From positions 1 through 64,000 of the forward strand of contig JAMPFU010000010.1 of NCBI GenBank assembly GCA_023664385.1: a DNA stretch of 64,000 nucleotides, given 5' to 3'. The number at the start of each line of letters is the position of its first letter. The stretch's first letter is position 1. The notes beneath the pieces were generated by a model. The model searched no databases and had not been told where the DNA came from. It worked only from the letters and a program-made list of their open reading frames with translations. This DNA comes from Clostridium sp. (lineage in GTDB: Bacteria > Bacillota > Clostridia > Lachnospirales > Lachnospiraceae). Made by a program: the position numbers and the translations under genes. Shown one piece after another: positions 23,981 through 32,275 of this stretch.

Positions 23981-25079
23981 AAATCCGTTTTCGGCACTTT
24001 ATTATATGAAGGAAAATAAGGGGAGGGCGATGCTGTGCATGTTTATGATGTTTTTGGCAAGCCTTATGTTCCTTGCAGGGAATTATATTTATTCGGCACC
24101 GTATACATTTGAAAAGGAACTTGAATATTCGGATAAACTGGTAAGAATCAGTATGCAAAGTACAGATGAGGAATTTCAGGATTTTTTTGATTTTGTAGAG
24201 GTCGTGAAGCAGGATGATAAACTGGACATGGTTATGTCATCCGCCCTTGGATTTCCGAGCATGCAGCATGGAACCGTTCTAAATCTTGATATGAGTGGGG
24301 GTGGTTACAGCTATGTATTCAATTCTATTTCCGATATGGAGAAGGTATTTGACCATTTGGGAATAGAGGGAGATTTTTCAGGCTGTAAGCATAAGAGCAT
24401 GATTATCAGTCAGGATTTTGCAAAAAACAAGGGAATAAAATTGGGGGATACGGTTGATAAAAGCTTTGATGAATCTTTGGATACAGCCTATACGGTAGAT
24501 GCACTGATAGACGATGGAAGCTTTTGCATATTTTATCTCTATGAGGATGACAGCAACTTAGGACGCATGTACATTTTCAGCGATACCATGGAGGGGCAGG
24601 AATTATATGATTATGTAAAAGAGCTGGCAGGAGACAGAAAGGTTCATATTTCACAATCTGAAAGAACTATAGCTGATCAGCAAGCAGGTGTGTTTTACGT
24701 TCTTTTTTACATCATTGATGTTATTATAGCCGTTGTTCTTGCAGTTACGGTTAATTCGGTTGTCACGGGACAATATCTGAAAAGGACATACGAATTTGGC
24801 GTTTATAAAGCACTTGGAATAGGCAAAAAGAAAGTGAAGGCGAAGGTCGCTGCAGAGGTGCTTGCCATGGATTTTGCCGCCTGCCTGATAGGATTTTTGG
24901 TTATTTTTACATTTACATATCTTATGAATGAGCTGGTATATCAGCCGAAAGGACTGCATCTTGTGTACTTCTCAAAGCTGGGGCTGATCGGGTTTGTGAT
25001 ATGTGAGCTGCTGGTTCTTGCTCCTGTAATATGGTCGAAGGGAAGACTGATGAGTAAGGCGGATGTTACGGAGTTTTAA
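23970..25079 (+). CDS. FtsX-family ABC transporter permease
   Basis: 369 residues from ATG 23970 (AGGAAAGGA upstream), inside the ATPase end. An N-terminal helix (AMLCMFMMFLASLMFLAGNY), an extracytoplasmic domain, and three C-terminal helices (VLFYIIDVIIAVVLAVTVNS, FAACLIGFLVIFTFTYLMNE, LIGFVICELLVLAPVIW), including the FtsX-typical FGVYKALGIGKKKVK between helices. It forms a heterodimer with the upstream permease by inference. Confidence 0.88.
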   Translation: MKNKNPFSALYYMKENKGRAMLCMFMMFLASLMFLAGNYIYSAPYTFEKELEYSDKLVRISMQSTDEEFQDFFDFVEVVKQDDKLDMVMSSALGFPSMQHGTVLNLDMSGGGYSYVFNSISDMEKVFDHLGIEGDFSGCKHKSMIISQDFAKNKGIKLGDTVDKSFDESLDTAYTVDALIDDGSFCIFYLYEDDSNLGRMYIFSDTMEGQELYDYVKELAGDRKVHISQSERTIADQQAGVFYVLFYIIDVIIAVVLAVTVNSVVTGQYLKRTYEFGVYKALGIGKKKVKAKVAAEVLAMDFAACLIGFLVIFTFTYLMNELVYQPKGLHLVYFSKLGLIGFVICELLVLAPVIWSKGRLMSKADVTEF

Positions 25080-25132
25080 GGGAATGTATGTAGACATGTA
25101 TAGATAATGTGGCTGTAAAAATTTGTGTTGAG

Positions 25133-25176
25133 ATGCTCTTGGTTGTGTATTTTGTACACAGCTAAGGGCATTTTTG
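25133..25176 (+). terminator. Terminator of the FtsX-type exporter operon
   Basis: Stem from ATGCTCTTGGTTGTGTA to TACACAGCTAAGGGCA with minor mismatches, followed by TTTTTG. Confidence 0.75.
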
Positions 25177-25359
25177 TCTGTGATTGCGGTAAACCCTTTA
25201 ATTAAAATGTTAATAATTTTGTGTTAAAAAAATATTTGTATGATATAATATGCATAAATATACATTATATTTGTGGAAAATATTGCAAATAGTACATCGT
25301 TAAACTTTGATTGATGATAGGATAAATGAATTTGTTTACCTAAAAGGAAGGGATATTTT

Positions 25360-25839
25360 TTGGTATTATATCATGGCAGTAATGTAGAAGTAAGAGAGCC
25401 AAAGTTGATTTTGTCAAAAAGATTGTTAGATTTTGGTGCTGGATTTTATCTTACCAGTGACTTTGAACAGGCAAAAAAGTGGGCAATCCGTACAACAAAA
25501 AATCGTGGAGAAAATGAACCCTTAGTATCCGCTTTTAATGTTGAAGAAAATCAAATGCGTTCTTTTAATATTTTATTGTTTGAAAAACCAAATAAAGATT
25601 GGCTTCAATATATTTCGGCAAATCGGACAGGTGTGATAAAAGAGGATAAGTATGATATAATAATTGGACCAGTAGCAAATGACCAAGCAATCCGTACTGT
25701 TAATAATTATTTGAAAGGATATTTTTCAGAAGATATTGCGATACAGTTATTGCTTCCTCAAAAACTGAAAGACCAGTATACATTTAAGACGGAAAGAGCA
25801 TTAAAAATTCTGAACTTTTCGGAGGTAATTGAAGTATGA
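25360..25839 (+). CDS. DUF3990-family protein, putative ADP-ribosyltransferase-like toxin
   Basis: 159 residues starting at a TTG, with AAGGAAGGG 7 nt upstream; no better start exists. Seen: VLYHGSNVEV at the N-terminus, LLDFGAGFYLTSDFEQAKKW around residues 23-42, and a C-terminal half with LPQKLKDQYTFKTERAL. Known: DUF3990 proteins share the H...Y pattern of PARP/diphtheria-toxin-like ADP-ribosyltransferases (YHGS, then GFYLT). Inferred: an intracellular NAD-using effector. It is the first of a tight three-gene unit, overlapping the next gene by 4 nt; the third gene is a DUF3791 protein that often accompanies DUF3990. The module resembles a toxin with partner genes. Neither activity nor target is shown. 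Confidence 0.75.
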   Translation: MVLYHGSNVEVREPKLILSKRLLDFGAGFYLTSDFEQAKKWAIRTTKNRGENEPLVSAFNVEENQMRSFNILLFEKPNKDWLQYISANRTGVIKEDKYDIIIGPVANDQAIRTVNNYLKGYFSEDIAIQLLLPQKLKDQYTFKTERALKILNFSEVIEV

Positions 25840-26081
25840 CACGATTAGAGCCCGAAATTATTGATTATTATAATGAAGCTGTGGTCAATATGATAGTTGA
25901 AAAGTATGGCTATAATTTTATGGATGCTTTGCACGAGTTTGTATGTTCACAAACCCATGCAATGTTAGAAGATGAGGAACATGGTTTAATTTCGTATGGT
26001 GCAGGGGCTATTTTTGATATGTGGGAAGTCGAAAAAATCACAGGCAACCCATGTAATTCAATTTATATCAGAGGTGAGTAA
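25836..26081 (+). CDS. Small acidic protein of the DUF3990 module
   Basis: 81 residues, overlapping the DUF3990 gene as ATGA. The sequence is acidic and mostly helical (EPEIIDYYNEAVVNMIVEKY, MDALHEFVCSQTHAMLEDEE), ending in GAIFDMWEVEKITGNPCNSI. I do not recognise a DNA-binding motif. Acidic charge, size and coupling to the putative toxin suggest a neutralising partner or chaperone. That is inference only. Confidence 0.65.
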   Translation: MTRLEPEIIDYYNEAVVNMIVEKYGYNFMDALHEFVCSQTHAMLEDEEHGLISYGAGAIFDMWEVEKITGNPCNSIYIRGE

Positions 26082-26082
26082 T

Positions 26083-26292
26083 ATGACGGTTGAAATGCAG
26101 TTTTTTATGTATTTGCTTGAATACTATGCTGATTATAAAAATAAAAAAACGGCTGATGTTTTGCAGGAATGGGACGCATGTGGTATAACACAGGAAATTT
26201 ATGATAATTACTGGGGATATCACACTGAGCGGATAGAAAATGCTTTTATGGATATTGATAGTTTGCTTGCTACGGGAAAACATGCATGGTAA
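26083..26292 (+). CDS. DUF3791-family small protein
   Basis: 69 residues from ATG 26083, one base after the previous stop, with AGAGGTGAG as ribosome site. The pattern EMQFFMYLLEYYADYKNKKT, ADVLQEWDACGITQEIYDNY, ending in a short helix with DIDSLL, fits DUF3791, proteins usually found beside DUF3990 genes. It is probably a helical adaptor or antitoxin; this is inferred from gene neighbourhood. Confidence 0.7.
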   Translation: MTVEMQFFMYLLEYYADYKNKKTADVLQEWDACGITQEIYDNYWGYHTERIENAFMDIDSLLATGKHAW

Positions 26293-26304
26293 GGAGATAT
26301 TAGT

Positions 26305-26871
26305 ATGAAGGTAGCAGTCTTTTTTCCAGGAATTGGATACCATATAGATAAACCGCTTTTGTATTATGGGAAGAAATTAGCAAGGGAGCTTGGTTACCAT
26401 ATCATCGAGGTAAATTATACAGGATTTCCCAAGGATGTAAAAGGGAATGAGGAGAAAATGAAACAGTCCTTTGACATTGCAAGAAAACAGGCAGAGGAGC
26501 TGCTTTGCGATGTGAATTTTAAAGCGTATGAAAGTGTTATGTTTATCTCAAAGAGCATCGGAACTGTTGTGGCGGCAGTTTATGATAATGACCATGCGGT
26601 GGGTGCAAAACACATTTATTTTACTCCTGTGCCACAGACCTTTTCTGTTGCAAGGGAAGAAAGTGGTATTGTACTGCATGGGTTAAGTGATCCGTGGTGC
26701 GAAACTGCTGTGGTGGAGGAAGGCTGCCAAAGACTTGGACTTTCCCTGAAAACCTTTGCGGATGCAAATCATTCATTGGAAACAGGAAATTGCTTCAGGG
26801 ATTTGGAAATAATAGGTGAAGCTTGTAAGTGTGTAGAGCTGGAGCTGTTACGAAAGGATAATATTTTATGA
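26305..26871 (+). CDS. Alpha/beta-hydrolase-like protein
   Basis: 188 residues. Seen: VFFPGIGYHIDKPLLYYGKK at the N-terminus, a nucleophile elbow variant FISKSIGTVVAA (S-K-S-I-G-T in place of GxSxG), an acidic residue in HGLSDPWCET, and a final His in FADANHSLETG. The Ser-Asp-His set is thus plausible for a small esterase-like hydrolase. Substrate unknown. It is coupled to the glycosylase gene by an ATGA overlap. Confidence 0.75.
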   Translation: MKVAVFFPGIGYHIDKPLLYYGKKLARELGYHIIEVNYTGFPKDVKGNEEKMKQSFDIARKQAEELLCDVNFKAYESVMFISKSIGTVVAAVYDNDHAVGAKHIYFTPVPQTFSVAREESGIVLHGLSDPWCETAVVEEGCQRLGLSLKTFADANHSLETGNCFRDLEIIGEACKCVELELLRKDNIL

Positions 26872-27452
26872 AACTAAAACGTAGTTTTTATAATCGTGAT
26901 ACATTAGTAGTGTCAGAGGAACTATTAGGAAAAACATTAGTCCATGTTACGGAGGAAGGCATCACAAAAGGAAAAATCGTGGAGGTGGAGGCTTATATAG
27001 GACCGATGGATAAAGCAGCACATTCATACGGCAACCGCAATTCTGCAAGGACAAAAATCCAATATGGCGAGGGCGGATATGCATATGTGTATTTAATATA
27101 TGGCATGTACATTTGCATGAATGTTGTTACAAACAAAAAGGATATGCCTGAGGTTGTGCTTATCAGGGCACTTGAGCCGCTGGAGGGTATCGACCTGATG
27201 AAAAAGAGAAGAAAAACGGACAAAATAAAAAATTTGTGCAATGGTCCTGGCAAGCTTTGTCAGGCAATGGGGATAACCAAGGAAAATTACGGTGACGATT
27301 TGTGTGAAAATGTGCTGTATCTGGAAGAAGGAACACCTGTACCAAAGGATTGTATTTTAAAAACAAAGCGGATCAATATAGATTATGCTGAGGAGGCAAA
27401 GGATTATTTGTGGAGATTTTCCATTCAGGATAATCCATATGTATCGAAGTAA
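26868..27452 (+). CDS. DNA-3-methyladenine glycosylase (AAG/MPG family)
   Basis: 194 residues, typical for the bacterial family. It removes alkylated purines such as 3-methyladenine. Seen: FYNRDTLVVSEELLGKTLVH, the catalytic Glu region IVEVEAYIGPMDKAAHSYGN, the YVYLIYGMYICMNVVT core, LIRALEPLEG and the NGPGKLCQAMGIT loop. It starts inside the hydrolase stop (ATGA), so they share an mRNA. Confidence 0.93.
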   Translation: MKLKRSFYNRDTLVVSEELLGKTLVHVTEEGITKGKIVEVEAYIGPMDKAAHSYGNRNSARTKIQYGEGGYAYVYLIYGMYICMNVVTNKKDMPEVVLIRALEPLEGIDLMKKRRKTDKIKNLCNGPGKLCQAMGITKENYGDDLCENVLYLEEGTPVPKDCILKTKRINIDYAEEAKDYLWRFSIQDNPYVSK

Positions 27453-27480
27453 TATATATGTATAGTAATAAAATGAAAAA

Positions 27481-27511
27481 CAGTCGCCACTATTGTAAGT
27501 AGTGACGACTG
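27481..27511. terminator. Bidirectional terminator between convergent genes
   Basis: AGTCGCCACTA pairs with TAGTGACGACT, one mismatch. TTTTTC follows on the minus strand and a weaker T-rich stretch on the plus strand. Confidence 0.7.
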
Positions 27512-27573
27512 ACATAAAGTGTTATTTAATTTTTCGCGGGTAGAGCCGTTTCTATGGTTCTCCCTTAATATCG

Positions 27574-27792
27574 TTAAATTAATTTCTTTATTCCGCTTAA
27601 AGCATCTGCTGCCTTGCCTGCTCCAAGCTTTGCCTGTACCCCTGCAACAACCTTGTCTACCATTCCGTCAGGAATATCAATGCCGGAAGCTTTTTCTATT
27701 GCTGCAACAGGGTCATTCTTAAATTCTTTTTTGAAATTGTCGTCGTTTTTTACTTTGTCAACGATCGTTTCAATCTGCTCCTTAATGTCCAT
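27574..27792 (-). CDS. Small helical protein of unknown function
   Basis: 72 residues: ETIVDKVKNDDNFKKEFKND, PVAAIEKASGIDIPDGMVDK, then an Ala/Gly-rich tail. The F-x-x-D-P...A-x-E...I-D-I-P pattern resembles small Nif11/nitrile-hydratase-like leader domains, but there is no GG cleavage motif with a peptide core, so a bacteriocin precursor is not supported. It lies downstream of a lipoprotein gene on the same strand, 34 bp apart. Confidence 0.65.
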   Translation of the reverse strand: MDIKEQIETIVDKVKNDDNFKKEFKNDPVAAIEKASGIDIPDGMVDKVVAGVQAKLGAGKAADALSGIKKLI

Positions 27793-27826
27793 TCGGCTTA
27801 AATCTCCTTAAAGTAATAGTTACTAT

Positions 27827-28330
27827 TTACTTGCTGTATATTTTGTTAAAAACATCAGTTCCGTCAGGGTTGCGGTAAATATATTGTATGCTGACACCCT
27901 CTACGCCGGTCTGCTGTTCCATTATGCCAATGAGATTCTGACTATCGATTGCGTTCTGCAGCTCCTTGTCAAGAGATTCCTGCAGCTCCGAAATAGTGTC
28001 CTCAGGCATAGGGTCCTTAAATACATAGATATACACAAATGTGTTGCCGTCAATTTCGTAGCTTACATCTGAATATGTGGAAGCATAAGCTGTCTTTGCA
28101 GATTCCATATCGGCATCCATTGCATCTTTAACGCCCGGCTCTGCCATGTAATCATCTAAAGTTTTTGCAGCAGCAGTCGTATCTGCTGAAGTGTCATCGT
28201 CCTTGTCAGCCTCCGTTCTTTCAGCCTCTGTAACAGTGTCATCTTCTGTGGTTTCTTGCTTTGAGCATCCAACAAGCATTGCTGCAGACATGGTAAATGT
28301 CATAAGCAACATCAATAGTTTACGTTTCAT
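27827..28330 (-). CDS. Lipoprotein, DUF4854-like
   Basis: 167 residues. Signal sequence KRKLLMLLMTFTMSAAM with lipobox LVGC. After an acidic Thr/Glu/Asp linker comes a compact domain (ISELQESLDKELQNAIDSQN, VEGVSIQYIYRNPDG) that matches what I recall of DUF4854. Surface role unknown. Probably co-transcribed with the small helical protein. Confidence 0.75.
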   Translation of the reverse strand: MKRKLLMLLMTFTMSAAMLVGCSKQETTEDDTVTEAERTEADKDDDTSADTTAAAKTLDDYMAEPGVKDAMDADMESAKTAYASTYSDVSYEIDGNTFVYIYVFKDPMPEDTISELQESLDKELQNAIDSQNLIGIMEQQTGVEGVSIQYIYRNPDGTDVFNKIYSK

Positions 28331-28506
28331 TTTTTTTCCTCCTTAAAATAATCAATAGGTATGGACAAAATCCCTGCTATGTTTTAGAAATAGTACGATT
28401 TGCCCACTTCTAATTAACAAATGAAATAATACTACAAATTATTAACACTGTCAAATCATGAAATAAAACTTGTGAAATAAAACCGTAAATAAAACAAAAA
28501 TTACTA

Positions 28507-28535
28507 TTGACAAATAAGAGGAAAGCGAATAAAAT
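28507..28535 (+). promoter_or_regulatory. Promoter of the feo operon
   Basis: TTGACA (28507-28512), 17 bp, TAAAAT (28530-28535). An iron-box-like dyad begins 9 bp downstream. Confidence 0.75.
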
Positions 28536-28543
28536 GATTATGG

Positions 28544-28559
28544 GTTAGCAAATGCTAAC
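28544..28559. promoter_or_regulatory. DtxR-type operator at the feo promoter
   Basis: GTTAGCAAATGCTAAC, a perfect dyad GTTAGC/GCTAAC, covering the likely transcription start. It matches GTTAGAAATAGCTAAC at 32276, next to a divergent DtxR-family gene. A degenerate copy follows at 28577-28592 (GTTAGTAAAAACAAAC). Repression of iron uptake when metal is plentiful is the expected role. Confidence 0.75.
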
Positions 28560-28621
28560 TTTTTTAAGAAACACTGGTTAGTAAAAACAAACCAATTATT
28601 AAAAAGGGCATGGTGATACAT

Positions 28622-28834
28622 ATGACTTTAAAAGATGCAGTGGAAGGCAATGAATATGTTATTCAGGATATTGCGGCGGATGATGACGAGCTGGTAAGCT
28701 TTTTATTTTCCCTCGGCTGCTACAGCGGAGAGTCCATTACCGTGGTTTCACGGTTAAAGGGCGGCTGTGTGGTTTCCATTAAGGATGGCAGATACAATAT
28801 CGACAACCAGCTTGCAGATGCAATATGTATTTAA
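28622..28834 (+). CDS. feoA: FeoA, ferrous iron transport accessory protein
   Basis: 70 residues. The SH3-like FeoA fold is readable: TLKDAVEGNEYVIQDIAADD, LVSFLFSLGCYSGESITVVS and KGGCVVSIKDGRYNIDNQLA. FeoA supports the FeoB transporter at the cytoplasmic face. Start 28622 is chosen for the family N-terminus; ATG 28610 would add four residues. feoB follows after 161 bp. Confidence 0.88.
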   Translation: MTLKDAVEGNEYVIQDIAADDDELVSFLFSLGCYSGESITVVSRLKGGCVVSIKDGRYNIDNQLADAICI

Positions 28835-28995
28835 TTGCATGTTTGAAAGCTTAAGAAACAGAGTGCCAAAAAGCCGGTAGGAATACAGGGATGCTTGGGG
28901 CACTTTGCTTTTGGAAATGCAGTTAGTCCTATATAACTTATGTTACATATTTAACAATAATTTTATATTATTTTAAAAAGAGGAGGAAATTTCAA

Positions 28996-30996
28996 GTGAG
29001 AATCGCATTGACGGGTAACCCCAATTCCGGCAAGACCACGATGTACAACGAGCTTACGGGCCGTAATGAAAAAGTGGGAAACTGGGCGGGCGTTACTGTA
29101 GACAAAAAAGAACACCCGATTAAAAAATCATATTATGCGGGAGAGGAGCAGCTTGTTGCCGTGGATCTTCCCGGAGCATACTCCATGTCACCGTTCACAA
29201 GTGAGGAGAGTATTACAAGCTCATATGTAAAAAAGGAAAATCCAAATGTTATCATAAACATTGTAGACGCTACCAATTTAAGCCGTAGCCTTTTCTTTAC
29301 AACACAGCTTTTGGAGCTTGGAATACCGGTTGTTGTAGCGCTTAATAAGAGTGACATTAACGAAAAGAAGGAAACGAAAATTGATGAGGAGGCTTTATCC
29401 GAGAAGCTTGGATGTCCTGTCATAAAGACAGTTTCCACCTCCGCCGAGGGCTTGAAGACAGTTGTTGAGACTGCTGTGGAGGTGGCAAATACCGTACAGA
29501 ACGCACCTTATACGCAGGGGGATATTGACCTTACGGATAAGAGCGTTGTTGAGGCGGCAGACCGTAAACGTTTTGAGTTTGTAAATAAAATTGTCAAGGA
29601 CGTAGAGACACGTAAGGTACTTACAAAGGATAAGAATACGGGAGATAAGATTGATGCAGTGCTTACAAATAAATGGCTTGGAATTCCTATATTTGCAGTT
29701 GTTATGTTTCTTGTATTCCAAATTTCGCAGGCTTGGGTAGGACCGCTTATTGCAGATACTCTGGTAGGCTGGCTGGAGAGCTTTCAGGAATGGGTTGGCG
29801 GATTGCTTGAAAATGCGTCGCCGCTTCTTTCTGCACTTTTGGTTGACGGTGTAATCGGCGGTGTGATTGCGGTTATCGGTTTCCTGCCGCTTGTTATGGT
29901 AATGTATTTCCTGATTGCCCTTTTGGAGGACTGTGGTTATATGTCAAGAGCTGCCGTTGTGCTTGATCCGATATTCAAGAAGGTTGGACTTTCAGGAAAA
30001 TCAGTCATTCCATTTGTTATTGGAATTGGATGTGGAGTGCCGGGTATCATGGCAAGCCGTACGATTCGTAATGAACGTGAGAGAAGGGCAACGGCGATGC
30101 TTACACCATTTATGCCTTGTGGAGCAAAAATACCTGTAATCGCCTTGTTTGCAGGCGCATTCTTTGACGGTAAGGGCTGGGTAAGCGCATTAATGTATTT
30201 CACGGGCATAATCCTTATATTCCTCGGTGCGCTTCTTGTAAATAAGGTTGCAGGATATAAGGTAAGAAAGTCATTTTTTATCATTGAGCTGCCTGATTAT
30301 AAGCTCCCTTCCCTTTGGGGCGCATTTAAGTCAATGTGCAGTCGTGGATGGGCGTACATAGTTAAGGCTGCGACAATTATTCTTCTTTGTAATACGGCTG
30401 TTCAAATTATGCAGACCTTTGATTGGAGCTTTGGCGTTGCCGAGACAGCAGACGCATCCATTCTCGCATCAATCGCAAGACCGTTTGCTTATCTGCTTGT
30501 TCCGATTGTGGGCGTATTAAGCTGGCAGCTTGCAGCAGCGGCTGTTACCGGATTTATAGCAAAGGAAAATGTTGTAGGAACGCTTGCTGTATGCTTTGTT
30601 GGACTTGAAAATCTGATTGATACTGAGGAGCTTGCACTTATGGAGGGCGCAGGTACCGAGGTTGCAGGAGTAATGGCTATCACTAAGATTGCTGCACTTG
30701 CATATCTTATGTTTAACCTTTACACACCGCCTTGCTTTGCTGCCATTGGCGCAATGAATTCAGAGATGAAAAGTGCAAAATGGTTATGGGGCGGCATCGG
30801 TCTTCAGTTCGGTGTCGGTTATACCGTTGCTTATCTTGTATATACAATTGGAACACTTATCACTGCACCGGATAGCTTGAAGGTTGGTGCTGCACTTGGA
30901 GGTCTTGCTGCTGTAGTTGTTATGGTTGGTGTCGTTGTTGCTATCATTGCCCATACAAACAGACAGCTTAAGGCAGAATATGCGTTGGCGAAGTAA
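28996..30996 (+). CDS. feoB: FeoB, ferrous iron transporter with GTPase domain
   Basis: 666 residues with a GTG start and AGAGGAGG upstream. N-terminal G protein: GNPNSGKTT (G1), GNWAGVTVDKKE, DLPGAYSM (G3), ALNKSDI (G4). A helical linker and about ten membrane helices follow, including two Gate motifs, IPFVIGIGCGVPGI near residues 335-350 and ITKIAALAYLMFNLYTPPCF near the C-terminus. It imports Fe(II). FeoA lies upstream and the Cys-rich FeoB partner peptide 4 bp downstream. Confidence 0.97.
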   Translation: MRIALTGNPNSGKTTMYNELTGRNEKVGNWAGVTVDKKEHPIKKSYYAGEEQLVAVDLPGAYSMSPFTSEESITSSYVKKENPNVIINIVDATNLSRSLFFTTQLLELGIPVVVALNKSDINEKKETKIDEEALSEKLGCPVIKTVSTSAEGLKTVVETAVEVANTVQNAPYTQGDIDLTDKSVVEAADRKRFEFVNKIVKDVETRKVLTKDKNTGDKIDAVLTNKWLGIPIFAVVMFLVFQISQAWVGPLIADTLVGWLESFQEWVGGLLENASPLLSALLVDGVIGGVIAVIGFLPLVMVMYFLIALLEDCGYMSRAAVVLDPIFKKVGLSGKSVIPFVIGIGCGVPGIMASRTIRNERERRATAMLTPFMPCGAKIPVIALFAGAFFDGKGWVSALMYFTGIILIFLGALLVNKVAGYKVRKSFFIIELPDYKLPSLWGAFKSMCSRGWAYIVKAATIILLCNTAVQIMQTFDWSFGVAETADASILASIARPFAYLLVPIVGVLSWQLAAAAVTGFIAKENVVGTLAVCFVGLENLIDTEELALMEGAGTEVAGVMAITKIAALAYLMFNLYTPPCFAAIGAMNSEMKSAKWLWGGIGLQFGVGYTVAYLVYTIGTLITAPDSLKVGAALGGLAAVVVMVGVVVAIIAHTNRQLKAEYALAK

Positions 30997-30999
30997 AGT

Positions 31000-31173
31000 A
31001 TGGAAAATATTATAATTATTGCGATTGTTTTAGCAATCGTTTTGGGAATTATATATTATTTATACAAGGCAAAAAAACGTGGGGAAACCTGTATCGGATG
31101 TCCTTACGCAAAGCAGTGTGCAAACAGAAAGAATGGTTGTGGCAGCGGCGATTGTCATAAGGATAATTTCTAA
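31000..31173 (+). CDS. FeoB-associated Cys-rich membrane protein, 57 aa
   Basis: ATG 31000 lies three bases after the feoB stop. One membrane helix (NIIIIAIVLAIVLGIIYYLY) is followed by a basic turn and a Cys-rich tail with CIGCPYAKQC and CGSGDC. This matches the small FeoB-associated proteins of Firmicutes, thought to bind Fe(II) or aid FeoB at the inner face. Confidence 0.88.
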   Translation: MENIIIIAIVLAIVLGIIYYLYKAKKRGETCIGCPYAKQCANRKNGCGSGDCHKDNF

Positions 31174-31207
31174 ATGCTGTGGCGGTATTTGATGCAGGAG
31201 GCTTGGC

Positions 31208-31549
31208 ATGGAAAACATTATTATTATCATTATCGTTGTAATTGCCATAAGCGGCGGGGTCATTTCCTCGGTCAGGCATTTTAAGGGAAAAGGCGGATGC
31301 TGTGGAGGCGGAGGCAGCTATAGGACAAAAAAGAAGCTTTCCAATATTATTGAAAAAAAGACTTTTCAGGTTGAAGGAATGCATTGTGAGCATTGCAGAA
31401 ACAGGGTTGAGGAAGCTGTGAATGACATAAAAGGCGTTTCGGGAAAAGTAAATCTCAAAGAGAGAACGCTCACGGTTTCTTATGCCGAGAAGGTCAGTGA
31501 TGATATCATAATATCCCGTGTTGAAAAGGCGGGATATAAAATAAAGTAA
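31208..31549 (+). CDS. Membrane-anchored heavy-metal-associated (HMA) domain protein
   Basis: 113 residues. N-terminal helix (ENIIIIIIVVIAISGGVISS), a GGCCGGGGS linker, then a ferredoxin-fold HMA domain with metal motif GMHCEHCRNRVEEAV and C-terminal VEKAGYKIK. CxxC domains of this type carry Cu(I) or other soft metals, yet this one ends the feo operon. It may be a metal chaperone or sensor tied to Fe uptake. AGGAGG precedes the ATG. Confidence 0.88.
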   Translation: MENIIIIIIVVIAISGGVISSVRHFKGKGGCCGGGGSYRTKKKLSNIIEKKTFQVEGMHCEHCRNRVEEAVNDIKGVSGKVNLKERTLTVSYAEKVSDDIIISRVEKAGYKIK

Positions 31550-31554
31550 AAAAT

Positions 31555-31590
31555 AAGGGCATGTCGCATAATGTGGCAGCCCTTTTTTAT
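31555..31590 (+). terminator. Terminator of the feo operon
   Basis: AAGGGC (31555-31560) pairs with GCCCTT (31579-31584), with an inner partial stem TGTCGCA/TGTGGCA, followed by TTTTATTTT. Confidence 0.75.
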
Positions 31591-31697
31591 TTTACTAAGA
31601 AGGTTCTCTGAAATTTCCTGCTTGATAGGAAATTCCTCTGAATTATTTATAGACAGGATTAACAAAGTATCATTAAGGTTGTGGCAGCATAAAGCAC

Positions 31698-32066
31698 CTA
31701 GTTCTTGTCAGCTATATATTTTTTGATTGCGGAAAAGCTTTCGGGACTTATCACATGCTCAATACGGCAGGCATCCTCTGCGGCAATCTTCTTGTCAACA
31801 CCGATTGAGGAAAGCCATTCTGTCAGAAAAACATGCCGCTCATATATTTTATTTGCAATCTCCATGCCGCTTTCCGTCAAATCAATATAACCATTTCCGT
31901 CTACGGTAATATAATGGTTCTCCCTTAAATTTTTCATGGCAACGCTTACGCTTGGCTTGGAAAAGGAAAGCTCCTGGGCGATGTCGATGGAACGCACATG
32001 GGACATCCTCCGGTTTAATACTAAAATTGTTTCAAGATAGTCCTCAGCAGACTCACGTATTACCAT
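31698..32066 (-). CDS. DtxR/MntR-family metal-dependent repressor
   Basis: 122 residues. The winged helix reads SAEDYLETILVLNRR, VRSIDIAQELSFSKPSVSVA and NLRENHYITVDGNGYIDLTE. The dimerisation region follows with metal-ligand candidates ERHVFLTEWL, EDACRIEHVIS. It lacks the C-terminal SH3-like domain, like MntR. It reads toward the feo operon, which carries a GTTAG-N6-CTAAC box, and the same box lies upstream at 32276. Fe(II) as co-repressor is inferred from that context; Mn(II) remains possible. Confidence 0.9.
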   Translation of the reverse strand: MVIRESAEDYLETILVLNRRMSHVRSIDIAQELSFSKPSVSVAMKNLRENHYITVDGNGYIDLTESGMEIANKIYERHVFLTEWLSSIGVDKKIAAEDACRIEHVISPESFSAIKKYIADKN

Positions 32067-32242
32067 AAAAAAACCTTCTTTCCATAACGCCGGCTAAAAT
32101 ACCATGACATTTATAATAAACTATTATAACATAATTGATTATAAACTTCAATGAAGCAAGGTAAGGAAAAAAATAAAAACAAAGTGAGAAAAATATAAAA
32201 ACAATATTTAAAAACGTAGGGTAAAAACATAACAAAAAAATG

Positions 32243-32271
32243 TTGACATTCAATAAGACAGGGTGTATTAT
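32243..32271 (+). promoter_or_regulatory. Strong promoter of the candidate iron-controlled small RNA
   Basis: TTGACA (32243-32248), 17 bp, TATTAT (32266-32271), almost consensus. The operator at 32276 covers the transcription start. Confidence 0.8.
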
Positions 32272-32275
32272 TTTA

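Noticed and set aside
27574..27792. Bacteriocin or RiPP precursor
   Set aside because: The helix pattern recalls Nif11-like leaders but there is no GG cleavage site, no core peptide and no maturation gene nearby.
31670..31720. Similarity to 43885-43935 (TTGTGGCAGCA...GTTCTTG)
   Set aside because: Only short blocks match with uneven spacing and no flanking duplication, too little to call an interspersed repeat.
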